The notes under the pieces were generated by a model, which saw nothing but the letters and a program-made list of their open reading frames with translations, was not told the origin of the DNA and made no database searches. 64,000 nt of DNA from Unio delphinus (lineage: Eukaryota; Mollusca; Bivalvia; Unionida; Unionidae): contig JAQISU010000036.1 in the NCBI GenBank assembly GCA_029339505.1, positions 5,171,501 through 5,235,500 of the forward strand. The letters run 5' to 3'. The translations under genes and the position numbers were made by a program. Below are positions 11,568 to 22,051 of this stretch, in pieces (the first letter of the stretch is position 1; the number at the start of each line of letters is the position of its first letter).

Positions 11568-11941
11568 TAGTCTGGTTCCCTAATTTTACTAATTCTAAGA
11601 TGGATCCAAATAAAACATACATACCAATTATAAAGAGTTTTTGCCAATGATAATGTTTTTGTAAGTTATGCTAGAATGATGTAAGTCTGTATTTTATGGG
11701 TAAGTTTCATCTGAGAAAATTACAGAATTTATTAAATAATTCAAATCAAGTACAAATTGTTTCATCAATTATGGTTTATCTTTCTTGAAATTCTAACCAG
11801 GAAAGATTTGAAAGCTGGCGATGTGAAGAAAACACGATCATTCAATTAAATATAGACTAATCTACCTTTATTATTTCCTGATTTCTATTTCATATCCCCA
11901 AAATGTTTTGAACACAAGTTGATGTATGTATGCTTCTACAG

Positions 11942-12067
11942 TTAAGAAACTAAATTTTCCTCAGATTCCCATGTTTTCGTATCAAAAATGTTTCCATTTG
12001 ATAAGAACTTCTTTTCTTTTCCCCCTCTTTCTTCGCTGCAAAATCTGCTGAACCTCATAGATTTTAG
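11942..12067 (-). pseudogene. Chromodomain exon (C-terminal)
   Basis: After ATTGTAG at 12068 the exon reads KIYEVQQILQRRKRGKRKE then VLIKWKHF. A one-base frame change leads to DTKTWESEENL and a TAA at 11942. These are the diagnostic chromodomain blocks: Y-E-V-E-x-I-L, Y/L-V/I-K-W-K-G/H-F, T-W-E-P/S-E-E-N-L. The aromatic cage positions Y (first block) and W (both later blocks) are kept. The split codon at its start matches the exon at 12650-12570. C-terminal chromodomains also occur in chromovirus integrases, but no integrase sequence is present here. Confidence 0.75.
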
Positions 12068-12569
12068 CTACAATAAAAAAAAATAAAGCATTCAGTAAAT
12101 ATTTGAGTAAACTCAGTAAATGTCATAGTACATATATGGGATGTTAATGGTTTACTATGAATCATAGATATACTCAATTGGATTTCTAAATATACATACA
12201 TTTCATCGAAATCCTACACTTTATGAAATTTATTGCAACTGTCATACATAAATAAGATAGACGTTTTCGATTATTGAATCACTGATTATAAAGATTATTT
12301 TAAGTTGCGTATATTTGTGTAATAATACGTTCAGCTTTTTTCCTGAGGTCAATCGAATCTAGAACCAGATGTATTTGTGTTTTATGAACAGAAAACGTGC
12401 ATTTAATGAAGAGTTTAATGGCTAAGATTGCACATATTGTGCAAAAAATCAACAAGTTATTGCATGGGCAATGTGCTGTGATCTTAACAACTGTGATTCT
12501 GATAATCGATGTGGAAAACACTTAATGAAGTAATACATTAATTTTATTGGAGAATTTTGTTTAGCTTAC

Positions 12570-14078
12570 TTGCTGAAGGCTTGACTGACACTTCATTGGA
12601 TTCTGATACTTCACTAGACCCAACACCATCAAACAAAATGGCAGCATCATCTGAAATTCAATCTTGTGTCTGTGTTACTTCAAGACTAATATAAATTTAT
12701 AAATTCAAAGCTTTATTCAAAATCGCTAAGCTACGTTTTGTCAAAATAGAGCATATCAGTACTTTTACCTTTCAAGATGGCTAACAATAACTTTATCTGG
12801 TTGCTATAAAAAAATTGAATGAATACAGTGATAAGTAAACATTTAGCATATGCTTCTGGGACACATACCTAGTATGAACACAAATCCTGATACTCTAAAG
12901 GTATCAACATATTATCAATTGGTTTCAAAACAAAATCTATAATGTTATCTTACTTCAGAAATATGAACTATACAAGCCATTAATACCTTTACTTAATGAT
13001 GGAATCATGGCTTCATTGTCCGACTGTTGAACTGATTCAGCTCTCCCACCTGTAATTTGTAAAGTACGTATAAACTAGTTTGCAAGTATTACACCAATAC
13101 ATTATTTTGTAGTAGCATACACAAGATATTGGATTACTCCTGTGTGGAAAGAAGCTTAAGGTAAATTGTATCTGGTTATCAACAGGTTTAGACAATATGG
13201 GACAGAATATCACATTATAAAAACCCAATAAAATAATTACATTTGCATTAACTGAATGGTACTGCATAATTAACACAATAGTTTCTGATTTTAAAAAAGT
13301 CTGTATTGATATCTTGCTGCAGAAAAAAACGTCATTAATAAACTGACTTGGTGAAGGAATAATGGCTTCATTTTCCAACTGTTCAGACTAAACTGTTTCC
13401 GTTTGAGTTGGCCTACCTTTGATTTTAAAAGTATGTATCATACGGTTTGCAGATTGACCAACCTGTAATTGTTCAAAAAATCACTTAATATTCAATTAAA
13501 TTAGTTATAACATACAAAAGCAGAACTTAATGTTTGATTATTTAGACTACCAAAACTGAACACACATTATGAGGAACACATTCATATATTATCTTGCTGC
13601 AACACACATCAGACATGACATTACTCCTGTGTGTAAAGAAGGTTATGGTAAATTGTACTGGCTCACAAGAAAGGGATAAAATATCAAACTTAAAAACCCC
13701 CAAATAAAAGCACTGCATTTGCTGAAAGCTACATCATAATAAATGCGTTAAGTTTTTACGGTAACAAAACAGTGGGAGCCCACACTTCCTTTTCTCACTG
13801 CTCCTGCAGAGCTGTTGCAACCTGTCTAAATCTGAATGTATGTGGTTCATTCCATACACATTCAAGACAGTGGCAATATATCCATATGAATATAAGTTTG
13901 CAAGAAGAAAAAGATATCAAGCTTATAATGAAGAACAATTCCATTCATAAACTTCTTACTGACTAGCATGCAAAAATGTTTAAAGTAAATACACTCATTA
14001 AAAAAAATATTAGTTTAATCACATCACATTACGCATTACATACCTTCATTTTCAAGTACGGGAGTGCTGCTTGTTTGA
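12570..14078 (-). pseudogene. Short acidic linker exons, tandemly duplicated
   Basis: Candidate exons are 14078-14044 (ending VLENE), about 13821-13760 (degenerate), 13416-13344 (QLENEAIIPSPSQ, with an internal TAG), 13049-12987 (QQSDNEAMIPSLSK) and 12650-12570 (SSEVSESNEVSVKPSA). The (Q)xNEA(I/M)IPS(P/L)S core is shared between two of them, and flanking introns are also similar (for instance around 13130-13270 and 13620-13745). So the exons arose by tandem duplication of about 370 bp. They would encode a flexible acidic linker between the GTF2I-like repeat and the chromodomain. Phases of the 13049 and 12650 exons fit each other and the chromodomain exon. Confidence 0.5.
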
Positions 14079-14086
14079 CTATGGAG

Positions 14087-14087
<1 letters not shown>

Positions 14088-14145
<58 letters not shown>
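14088..14145. repeat. (AT)n microsatellite in intron
   Basis: About 28 AT units, continuing imperfectly to 14164. It lies immediately upstream (minus strand) of a candidate linker exon acceptor. Confidence 0.95.
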
Positions 14146-14147
<2 letters not shown>

Positions 14148-14421
14148 TCTAATTATATATATATAATTGTGGTATACAGCTTCTCAAATATTACAATATT
14201 AACGTAACCATTTTATTTTAAGAACTCTTAACATTACATCATCTACTTAATGATTTTTTTTAAACATTTACAGCAATCAAAACATATTCCTTAATGCATA
14301 AAATGTTCTGTGCTAAGTTTGAATAATTAAGTTTTTTAATGTAAAACAATGAAGCACTTATACATGCAACAGTTTCTTCCATGTTTTGAAATTTGATTTA
14401 GAATGAAGAAAGATTAGACAC

Positions 14422-16018
14422 CTTAATACAATAATATCAATATCTTTGACACTCCCAATGCTCTTGAGTGTCTTCAACGCCATGCAAATAGGATCCCTGC
14501 AATGATACAAAAAATATTTTAAATTTACATTTGTTTATATACTATTCTCAAATAATAATACAGATTCTAACAAACATCAAATTGTAGGTACAGGTCTCAG
14601 TAAAACATTGATAGTATATAGATTGAGCTTTGAGCAAATTTAAGAAAAGCAAACGAAATTAGCAATGTTTAAAAAAAGTCATTGTTTTTAAGTTTTGAAG
14701 AAGTTACAGATACAAGTTGACATGAAAGAAGAAATATGTGGCCACAAGGATTATATTTTAGTATTGGTTACAAAATAGTGGTCTCTGCTCCATATTCTCT
14801 GTCTTGTGCATCAGATTATATGTTAAAAGAAAATAGCAAAGACCCCTTTCTGGGTAAACCAGGAGCTTTAACGAGTTCCGGATTAGCTAAAATTGCCCCA
14901 GTGTCCTTAGTGGATAGAGTGTCAACCTTGGATGTGGGAGGTCACAGGTTCAATCCCCCAACTGAGCCATACCCAAGATTTATCAAAATGGTAAAGCTGC
15001 TTCATTAGGCAATCAGCAGTAAGAGGTTAGTTTTAGGAATGATAAGCCTGGTGTCAGAATAATGTGACTGGGTCATTCATCTTGCTACATGTTAGTGGCA
15101 TGATGCACCATTGCTTGACATCAATATAAAATGCCACTCTGCAGATATCACAACGAATTAGTTTATTTCTTTTAAAGCTAGGTTAAAGTAAATAACGACA
15201 CACACACACACACACACATGTGTGATTCTTGTACCTGAACTTAACACCACTGGGTAGGTTTTTCACATCCAATCTAATTTTTCCCTCTTTAATTGCCCTG
15301 TAGGGCACTTGACAATTTCCTGTCGCTTTTTCTGTATGGAAAATAAAATTAATGAATAACAAATTCATGCAAAAAAAACAAAGACTGAGATACGGTCTGT
15401 TGTCAGTAGAGTTTATTAAACTAGTAATAGTGAAAGATAAACACAGTGCAGCATATGGACTAAAGCAATAGGTAATGAAATCAATTCAGCTATTGGATAG
15501 CAGAACCGACAAATATATCCAGTGCATGTATATTAATAAATATAAAACATTACATTTATCAACAGTTATATTTTCCAAATAACTTTCCTTTTTTTATGGG
15601 TATGATTCACACTTTAAATTACTGATGTACATATGCAGGATACAAGGTAAAAATTTCAAATTCTGTCTTTCAATTGGACAAGTATTGCATAATAAATTTC
15701 ATTTTGAGAAATAAAACTTTCTCACAACTCAATTTTCAAGCATATCAGAGCTAATGGTTGTCGTAGTGATTTAGTGATTCACCTTTCATTAAAAATCTGT
15801 AATTAGTCTGAAATCAATTGGTTTATTGAAACAATTTGACAGATGCAACTTTAATAGGTTGAAATGTTTAATATGTGTACAGTAATGTCACTTAAGTACA
15901 TGTGTCCGCTACATGACTTAAAAAGAATGAATCTTACCCCAACAGTCATTGAATTTTTCTCTCACTAAATTAACTGCTTTTCTGTGGTCTGTTTCCTTGT
16001 GTATGTTGGTTTCAGATG
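14422..16018 (-). pseudogene. Three exons encoding one GTF2I-like repeat
   Basis: Exons 16018-15938, 15331-15235 and 14496-14422 have AG/GT borders and phases 1 and 2 that join without loss. The spliced product contains AVNLVREKFNDCW, then CQVPYRAIKEGKI, LDVKNLPSGVKFR, then DPICMALKTLKSIG and DIDIIV. This matches the TFII-I (GTF2I) repeat pattern: V..LF, a VPY box, a LP-GV-FR-P box and a final L+.I...I.I helix/strand. The reading frame is open across all three exons. The family is best known from vertebrate GTF2I/GTF2IRD proteins, where the repeat binds DNA. Confidence 0.6.
14893..15155 (+). mobile_element. SINE family A copy, tRNA-derived
   Basis: The head resembles a tRNA gene: A-box-like TAGTGGATAGAGTG and B-box-like GGTTCAATCCC. 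The body carries TTAGGAATGATAAGCCTGG and the end reads GACATCAATATAAAATGCC...GCAGATATCAC. It is one of at least six copies in this window and is inserted in an intron of the homeobox-chromodomain gene in antisense orientation. Confidence 0.75.
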
Positions 16019-16496
16019 CTGTAACATGAGTAATTATTTAATTGTGAGTGCGATTTTAAACATGTTAAATTAGGCATATGGCATGACATTTTCGATCGAC
16101 ATGTGCAATTCTCAAGTCATCGGTTCTAAAAGACTTAAAGGACTACAAACAACAAGACCATTCATTTTAGTTCTTACACTGGTCAGGGGTTCAATGGAAT
16201 ACTTATTATGTCATGGCATGGTGTTTATCATATGTTGGTGGAAAATGACACATCTTCATAGTTTACATCTAGTTGTGTCAGGTTAATGAAGGCTTCAGGG
16301 CAAGTTTAAATAGCTAGTGACATCAATGTCATGGGAAAAGTCACCTTTATGCATCTTCTCAAACTTCAAAGGAACAATCCTAATGAGATAATAGTAAGAT
16401 CTTGGTACAAATAAAGTAATGTTACAAAAGTATATGCCAATCATTAAAATATATACCTCCTACTGAGTTTCCTATAATAAAAACAAACTCACCCTG

Positions 16497-16660
16497 CATC
16501 TGCGATGCAAACGTTTGCCGGATGCTCTTCCGACAAAAAAAGGTATGGGCCCTGCAACTCCCAAACACACCAGCGCAGCCATCGGTGTCAACAAAGAGCC
16601 CACCAACATGGATACCCAGACTACTCAGAACATTACACTAAAGATTTGTTCAAAAAATCC
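16497..16660. other. GC-richer island of unknown nature inside an intron
   Basis: This segment is visibly more GC-rich than its surroundings. It is open on both strands: plus, a peptide with PTKKGMGPATPKHTSAA; minus, MLVGSLLTPMAALVCLGVAG running up to a possible GTGAGT donor. I do not recognise either product. It may be a fragment of another repeat or a captured exon. Confidence 0.3.
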
Positions 16661-17099
16661 ATTGCAAGATAGACACGTGTTTATTTCTTCAGTTTGCAAT
16701 TATATTTGTAATAATTATATTGGAACCATTAGTCACCTGCAGTACTAAATAACGTTGATAATACATTTCTGGAGTTCATTTCAAGTTCTTGAAGAATTTA
16801 CTAAAATTTTGTTCCTCCTTTTTGTTCAAGTTTTCATAGCAATTGAACATGAGCAGCTGACACAAAATTAGATTCTGAGAAGAAAGAAATATATAATTTT
16901 CTAACAGGTGGTATAGAGCAGACAAATAATAAAAATTCTTACAATCAACAAAAATCAACAGCAGATTAATATCTATAATTGGCAATATTACAAAACAAGG
17001 TATTATTTATGGAATTGGGTGATGGAAAATGGGGTCCGAAAAAATTAAATTAGTAAGCTTAAGTTGGTGATACAATTATTTTTTTCATTATCACAGACT

Positions 17100-17252
17100 G
17101 GCTTATCAACTTCAGATGATGCTTCTTCAGCATTGTCCTGTCTGTAGTTGGTGCAACATTGTTTTTAAAAGAAACAGCTTCCTCCTTATACTTCTGCTTC
17201 TATTCTTCCTTCATGTTTTTCCATTCTGTTGACCAATTACAAAATGATTGGC
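17100..17252 (-). pseudogene. Exon 3: HMG-box-like second half
   Basis: After an AG at 17253 the phase-matched frame reads STEWKNMKEE-stop-KQKYKEEAVSFKNN. The W-K-x-M-x-x-E-E-x-K-x-x-Y-x-x-x-A spacing is that of HMG-box helices 2-3. A TAG replaces a residue, and a further frame change leads to an acidic tail (EEASSEVDKPVCDN). I could not fix the donor site. Confidence 0.5.
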
Positions 17253-18934
17253 CTGAAGATGAATAGCCTGAAAATGGGTGATAACCTTGATATATTTGAA
17301 AATTCATGTGCAGATATATCTTGTAAAATTATTTACAACTGAAAGGAAATTATGAAATAAAAAATGGAATTGCTAGTTGCATTATCCAAGAAGAATTTAC
17401 TGATATCACTTGGAATATATAGTTGTTTTTTATGTTAACATAGCATCCTAAGCAAATAAAATTAATTATGAACATGCTGAAAAAATTATTGTTTTTAAAA
17501 TTTCAGTTTTATACTAAGGCATCTTTGAAATGAAAAACGTGCATTGTTATCTTAACAATTATAGGTGAAAGGATATACAGCCATTAAACTAAAAGTGCCT
17601 CAATGTGCACTAACTGAAATTAAATTATTTTTCAAAATTGTTTACAACTTTTAAGAATGATGTAAACTGCAATTACAAAGTCTGAAATATTTAGATTGTA
17701 TTCCTAAATTGGTAAGAAGAAACTAATTAAATCAAAATAAACTGTATACAATGTAGAAAACTATTACATGTTCTGAAATGGAACATGTACACTGTATAAA
17801 CGTGTACGTGACAAAAGTCAAATATTAATATTTACGGAAATATTACAACACCAGTTTATGGGTGGTGTAGGTGGATGGATTTAACAGTACATCAGCTTTA
17901 TAGTACCAACTTAAGAACCTTAGAAAGCAAAGATATAAGATCACATAAAATCATCATTCTTGAAAGCTAAATTTACAGAAAGAAAATATTCATCTTGTTT
18001 TGACATCTTTCTACCCTGCCAAAAATATAGCTACAAACATTGTTTAAATTAACTGGGGGGTGTGAATTACAAAGTGTTATAATAGGCAGACATGAGAAAC
18101 AAATTGGTTGCCTTGATCACCTGTTAGTGTGCAACTTTAGGAGAGCAAGTGTCTGCAGGTAAAGAAAAAGCATTTTAGACACGATGAAAACAACTTTCAT
18201 ACATATCTCACAAGCATCTAGTAATGATATGCATATACAAAGCAGTACAGGACAATATAACATCACCATGTTATCAGAACTCTACCAATTGTATGATATG
18301 ATATATACGTATCAGTGATATGTCTACACAACAGGAATACAACACCTTTAGTTAATAAATGCTTTAAATATACAAAGCAAGCAATACAACAGCATATTCA
18401 ATGTATATTTACCCACATTTGTTGTGCTTTTAACACTGTAATGAATGATAATGACAAAAATTAGTTAAATGTATAATGAGAATACTTAATGTGTGATAGA
18501 TCAAACATGGCTTTGTAAAGTAAATGCAAGGAAGGTAAAAAATATTTACAAGCTGAAAGGGGCGGGGAGCCTGAAGCAGTCTGGCAATTATCTTTATTGT
18601 CTTTGATGATTATGAAAGTTGCACTGAAATATTAATGATATTTCAGAAAATGAAAAATGTGTGAGACAAGATAAAGGAATGAATGTTCTGTATTCATCAA
18701 ATTTTATTTATGAGGGTGAGAAAATCTATTAATTCATTTTTGGATGAGGTTGAAGTTTTATATATTTGAATATTTTCCTCATTATCAAACGATTTTGAAC
18801 AGACACCATACCTTGTATAAAAAACATGTTTTTCAGTTAGAACACTTTTGTTCAGTATTGGCATTTTACTTGAGTACGTTTTTGAGGTTTGGGCACATGA
18901 ATAAATATTTGTGTTCCTTTACAACTAAATGGAA
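17253..18934. other. Intronic non-coding DNA
   Basis: This is an intron of the homeobox-chromodomain gene model. Short ORFs at 18744-18962 look random. I see no repeat or RNA gene. Confidence 0.5.
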
Positions 18935-19182
18935 CCATGGGTGTCAAAGTGGACTGAAGTGATCACCAGTTCTGATTGTTGCAGTCACAACTCTGTGTGG
19001 GTTAATGTCTCAGCTAAAACTGTTATGTTAGAAATGTACCAGTAGCTTACTGAGGGTTGGTGGTTCTTACTGGCCTTTTTCGAGGTCCTTCCTACACCAT
19101 TTATACAGACTACAGTTTATATAATTATAGTCTATCTTTGAAATGATAAATGGCTTTTAACCCCGAAACAACAATGTTCTTG
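18935..19182 (+). mobile_element. SINE family B copy, tRNA-Ser/Leu-like head
   Basis: It is similar to 59668-59925: a tRNA-like head (AAAGTGGACTGAAGTGATC), a middle box CCAGTAGCTTACTGAGGGTTGG and a 3' end TGGCTTTTAACCCCGAAACAACAATG. It is placed tail to tail with an inverted copy that follows at once. Confidence 0.6.
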
Positions 19183-19412
19183 TTGTTGTAGGTTTTAACA
19201 CCATTTTCCAGCACAAGATATGCTATAAATGGAAGCCAGTATTAATGGTGTAGGAAACAAATTGGGAAAGCCTAGACCCATGATAAGCTACGGACAAGCT
19301 TTATCATATTGGATAAACCCGAGGCTAGAACCCACACATACAGGTGAGATCGAAGTGATCCGTAATGGTACGTGCTTTAGACCGGTTTGCCACTTGGAAC
19401 CCCAAAAGCAAC
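19183..19412 (-). mobile_element. SINE family B copy, inverted
   Basis: On the minus strand it reads GTGGCAAACCGGTCTAAAGC, then TACGGATCACTTCGATCTCA, GTGGGTTCTAGCCTCGGG and, at the 3' end, AATGGTGTTAAAACCTACAA followed by CAACAAGAACA. This aligns along its length with the copy at 59668. Together with 18935-19182 it forms an inverted pair with the two tails abutting. Confidence 0.65.
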
Positions 19413-19596
19413 ATTGAAACCAGACACTACTTGATACCAAATAAATGATGAAATAATAATATCTGACATTAGTTAATAGCAGCATACATCAATATATAAA
19501 TATTCATTCATAATTAAAGGAACAGAGTATCGATGGAAATGCACTGAAAACTCAATTTTACATTGCAATGTGCGCAAAAATTAGCGTATTACTCAC

Positions 19597-19726
19597 TAAG
19601 ACTTTTTCCTTTACAAAAATCGTTGTAGACAGTCGGACCTTTCATCAGTTGGGCTTTTGGAGTACTCAGAATTCGGGCACCACTGGAACTAAGTTTAAGC
19701 TTGGCTCGTTTGTTGCCAATCCAATC
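19597..19726 (-). pseudogene. Exon 2: homeodomain recognition helix and start of HMG-like segment
   Basis: Borders are TTCTAG and GTGAGT. It opens with DWIGNKRAKLKL, which has the W-x-x-N-x-R/K pattern (W48, N51) of a homeodomain third helix. After a Ser-rich linker comes KGPTVYNDFCKG, which resembles the first strand/helix of an HMG box. It ends with one nucleotide of a split codon that fits the next exon. Confidence 0.7.
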
Positions 19727-20312
19727 CTAGAAGTCCAAAAACACATGTTTTAGCATCTTCTCACTGTTAATTATATTACTGAATGTAGGATAGATGAAAA
19801 TATCATTCGCACTAATGTCATTGTGATTTAATTGAAATATCTTTAATAATTTCGAACATATAAATTGGAAAAAGAATGTTAACACAAACAGAAAGATACA
19901 TACTTACAGACAAATCAAATTATGCATCTCTGAATGTTTTGAGACTGAATATATAGTAAGAAATACACAAATTTTGCATATGCACATACAATAAAAAGGA
20001 CTAATTCTTAAATGATTTTCTAAACACAAAATCTTTCATAATGGAACTTTAAAAAGGGACCCAACTGTGTTTAGCAAGTTTCCTATGTGTACATAAACAA
20101 AAGACTAAATAAATGGATACACACAGAGGCAACATATCCAAATTGGCGTCATAAAGTATATGGACAGGGATCTGAAAAAGATAAAAGGCTGATGTTTATG
20201 AAGTCTTAATCTGAGCTACAACAAAGTTATTTTCTTAAGAAAAAAACATGACTTATCAATTAAAACTTCTGGGTATAAATTTAAATTTCATAATGATTTA
20301 TGTTTTTACTAC

Positions 20313-20479
20313 CTTAACTTGCTGCTCTGTAAGAGCAAGATTGTGAGCAAGTGCACTGACACTGCCCTTGTTTTTGGTATTGTAGAGTCAATTGTCCCAG
20401 GACGACTCGAGGCCCTTTAACTGACCTTCGGTGAAAACTGTCCTTAGTCTCTTGTCATTCTGTTCAAAGAGAGGATAAA
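20313..20479 (-). pseudogene. Homeobox exon 1 of the multi-domain gene
   Basis: The exon is bounded by TTCCAG at 20480 and GTAGTA at 20312. Its frame reads KRLRTVFTEGQLKGLE, a homeodomain N-arm and helix 1, then SALAHNLALTEQQVK, helix 2 and the start of helix 3. A TGA sits between helices 1 and 2. The exon ends after homeodomain residue 46, a common homeobox intron position. It joins in phase 0 to the 19726-19597 exon. Confidence 0.75.
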
Positions 20480-20803
20480 CTGGAAGCAACAAAACATAAC
20501 ATAGGTATTATCAATATGTAGTTGCTACTGCTTTGAAAAAAACTTTAAAAATCTGGAGCACTGGTATATTGTGCACTAGCAATACACCCGGGTTCAGCTA
20601 TCACTCATGAGCAATATAAAAAGTTCATAATACCCAATATCTGATCAATTATTGTTTACATTTTAATAAATGCTTTTAAATTTTAGTTCAAAACTCATTT
20701 AGAGAAAAATAGTGAGACATTGCCAAGCTGTTTTAAGTCAAATGGATCTTAGTGCATGATACATGTGAAACATTCTCTCCATACTTGTACACATAATGCT
20801 GTT

Positions 20804-21900
20804 TTTCTCAAACATTGAATAAGGATAATCACTCAGCACGACTCTTGGATGTATATGGACCTGTACTTCACTTAATAAGACTTTTGTGTATATATCAACC
20901 TGACATCAAATTTTCCATCTATACATAAACATATTTTTTCTTGTGGTCATAATTTTATATTTTTAAATTCATTTTCGAAATGTTTTGGCCTTAAACCATT
21001 ACATTAATTATAATTAAATTCTGGGCAGAGAACATCAAAATCCGTTAATGTGCTGACAATGCATGAATTTTTGTGCAAGTGCATAAAGCCTTTTCTAATG
21101 ACATGACATGATTTGGCGGTTTGGCCAAAAACAACACATGATGCATTGCTTATAGAAATGATGTATTGTTGGCCGATATGACGGTATGTATTATTCAACT
21201 CTGTTAGTAGAAAAGGGAAAACTCTAGCCAATTCCATTATGCTGAATCAACTTGGCTAACTTGGGGCATCGCTTTTATAAACAAGTAGACATGGAGTGTT
21301 TGTCATGGACCCTCATTAGTTGGGCACTGATGTCTCTGCATCATTTTAAAGGTATATATTGCATAATTTTCAGTCACCTGTGACGTCTGCATTATGGCAG
21401 GTTTTAGTGATGTCTAGCACTGGGGCATCATGTCACAAACATGTAGCGTGATGTCCCACCAAGTCACATTATCCAAGCAAGGAAGCTCTTAGTACTGTTT
21501 TTTTTTATAATTTTTGGTATGACTTGGCCGAGAATTAAACCCATGACCTCCCGCATCCGAGTCGTATGTTCTAACCACTAGGCCACCAAAGTGGTAATCA
21601 TGTCATTAGAAAAGGCTTTATGCACTTGCACAACAATTCATGCATTGTCAGCACATTAAAGATTTTGATGTTCTCTGCCGAAAAGTTTCTGAAAAATTAA
21701 TGTAATGGTGTAAGGCCAAAACATTTTGAAAATGAATTTAAAAATATAAAATTATGACCACAAGAAAAAATATGTTTATGTATAGATGGAAAATTTGATG
21801 TCAGGTTGATATATACACAAAAGTCTTATTAAGTGAAGTACAGGTCCATATACATCCAAGAGTCGTGCTGAGTGATTATCCTTATTCAATGTTTGAGAAT
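20804..21900. repeat. Large inverted repeat (fold-back), arms about 300 bp
   Basis: The left arm 20804-21114 (starting TTCTCAAACATTGAATAAGG) and right arm 21597-21900 (ending TTATTCAATGTTTGAGAA) are near-identical reverse complements. The central loop is about 480 bp, and its right part (21386-21595) is an inverted SINE family A copy. A 77-codon minus-strand ORF (21237-21004) runs through the left arm; its C-terminal part is repeated, decayed, in the right arm. I do not recognise it. The structure is either a fold-back element or a local inverted duplication, and lies upstream of the first homeobox exon found. Confidence 0.85.
21386..21595 (-). mobile_element. SINE family A copy, inverted
   Basis: The minus strand reads GGTGGCCTAGTGGTTAGAAC, CATGGGTTTAATTCTCGGCC, CAAGTCATACC, and ends ACATCACTAAAACCTGCC. 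This is the same order as the copies at 38279-38540 and 53053-53313. It lies in the loop of the large inverted repeat. Confidence 0.75.
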
Positions 21901-21987
21901 AAGTATAAGTATAACTGTCAACGTATTTAATATAAATTTATATACTGGTCAGAGAAATAAACAAATGGCGGATTAACGTAACTTGTA

Positions 21988-22051
21988 GTCTGGTTCCCTG
22001 ACCTCTAGCCATGGTAACCGAGTGAAAAGAGGTCAAGGAACCAGACTACAT
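21988..22051. repeat. Short palindrome with TAGTCTGGTTCCCT ends
   Basis: GTAGTCTGGTTCCCTGACCT at 21988 pairs with AGGTCAAGGAACCAGACTAC at 22029-22049, giving a 20-bp stem. The same TAGTCTGGTTCCCT motif occurs at 22161 (plus) and 11568 (plus). This suggests the ends of a small DNA transposon family. Confidence 0.65.

Larger units (their letters stand above)
11942..20479 (-). pseudogene. Multi-domain gene: homeobox - HMG-like - GTF2I-like - chromodomain
   Basis: Minus-strand exons with AG/GT borders and mostly matching phases: 20479-20313 (homeodomain helices 1-2), 19726-19597 (homeodomain helix 3, start of HMG-like part), 17252 to about 17100 (rest of HMG-like part), 16018-15938, 15331-15235 and 14496-14422 (one GTF2I-like repeat), 14078-14044, 13416-13344, 13049-12987 and 12650-12570 (short acidic/Ser-rich linkers) and 12067-11942 (chromodomain and TAA stop). 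The predicted role is a nuclear DNA- and chromatin-binding protein: homeodomain and HMG-like parts would contact DNA, the chromodomain would read methyl-lysine on histone tails. Lesions are a TGA in the homeodomain, a TAG in the HMG-like part and another in the 13.4 kb linker exon, and frameshifts in the HMG exon and chromodomain, so this copy is probably dead or dying. I do not know this domain combination. 5' exons were not found. It is divergent from the RecQ-like gene. Confidence 0.65.

Noticed and set aside
11942..12067. Chromodomain as the tail of a chromovirus integrase
   Set aside because: No integrase, RNase H or LTR sequence lies upstream. The exon is spliced in phase to linker exons of the homeobox/GTF2I-like gene.
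21004..21237. 77-codon minus-strand ORF as a gene
   Set aside because: Half of it is within the inverted-repeat arm, there are no convincing splice sites and no recognised domain.
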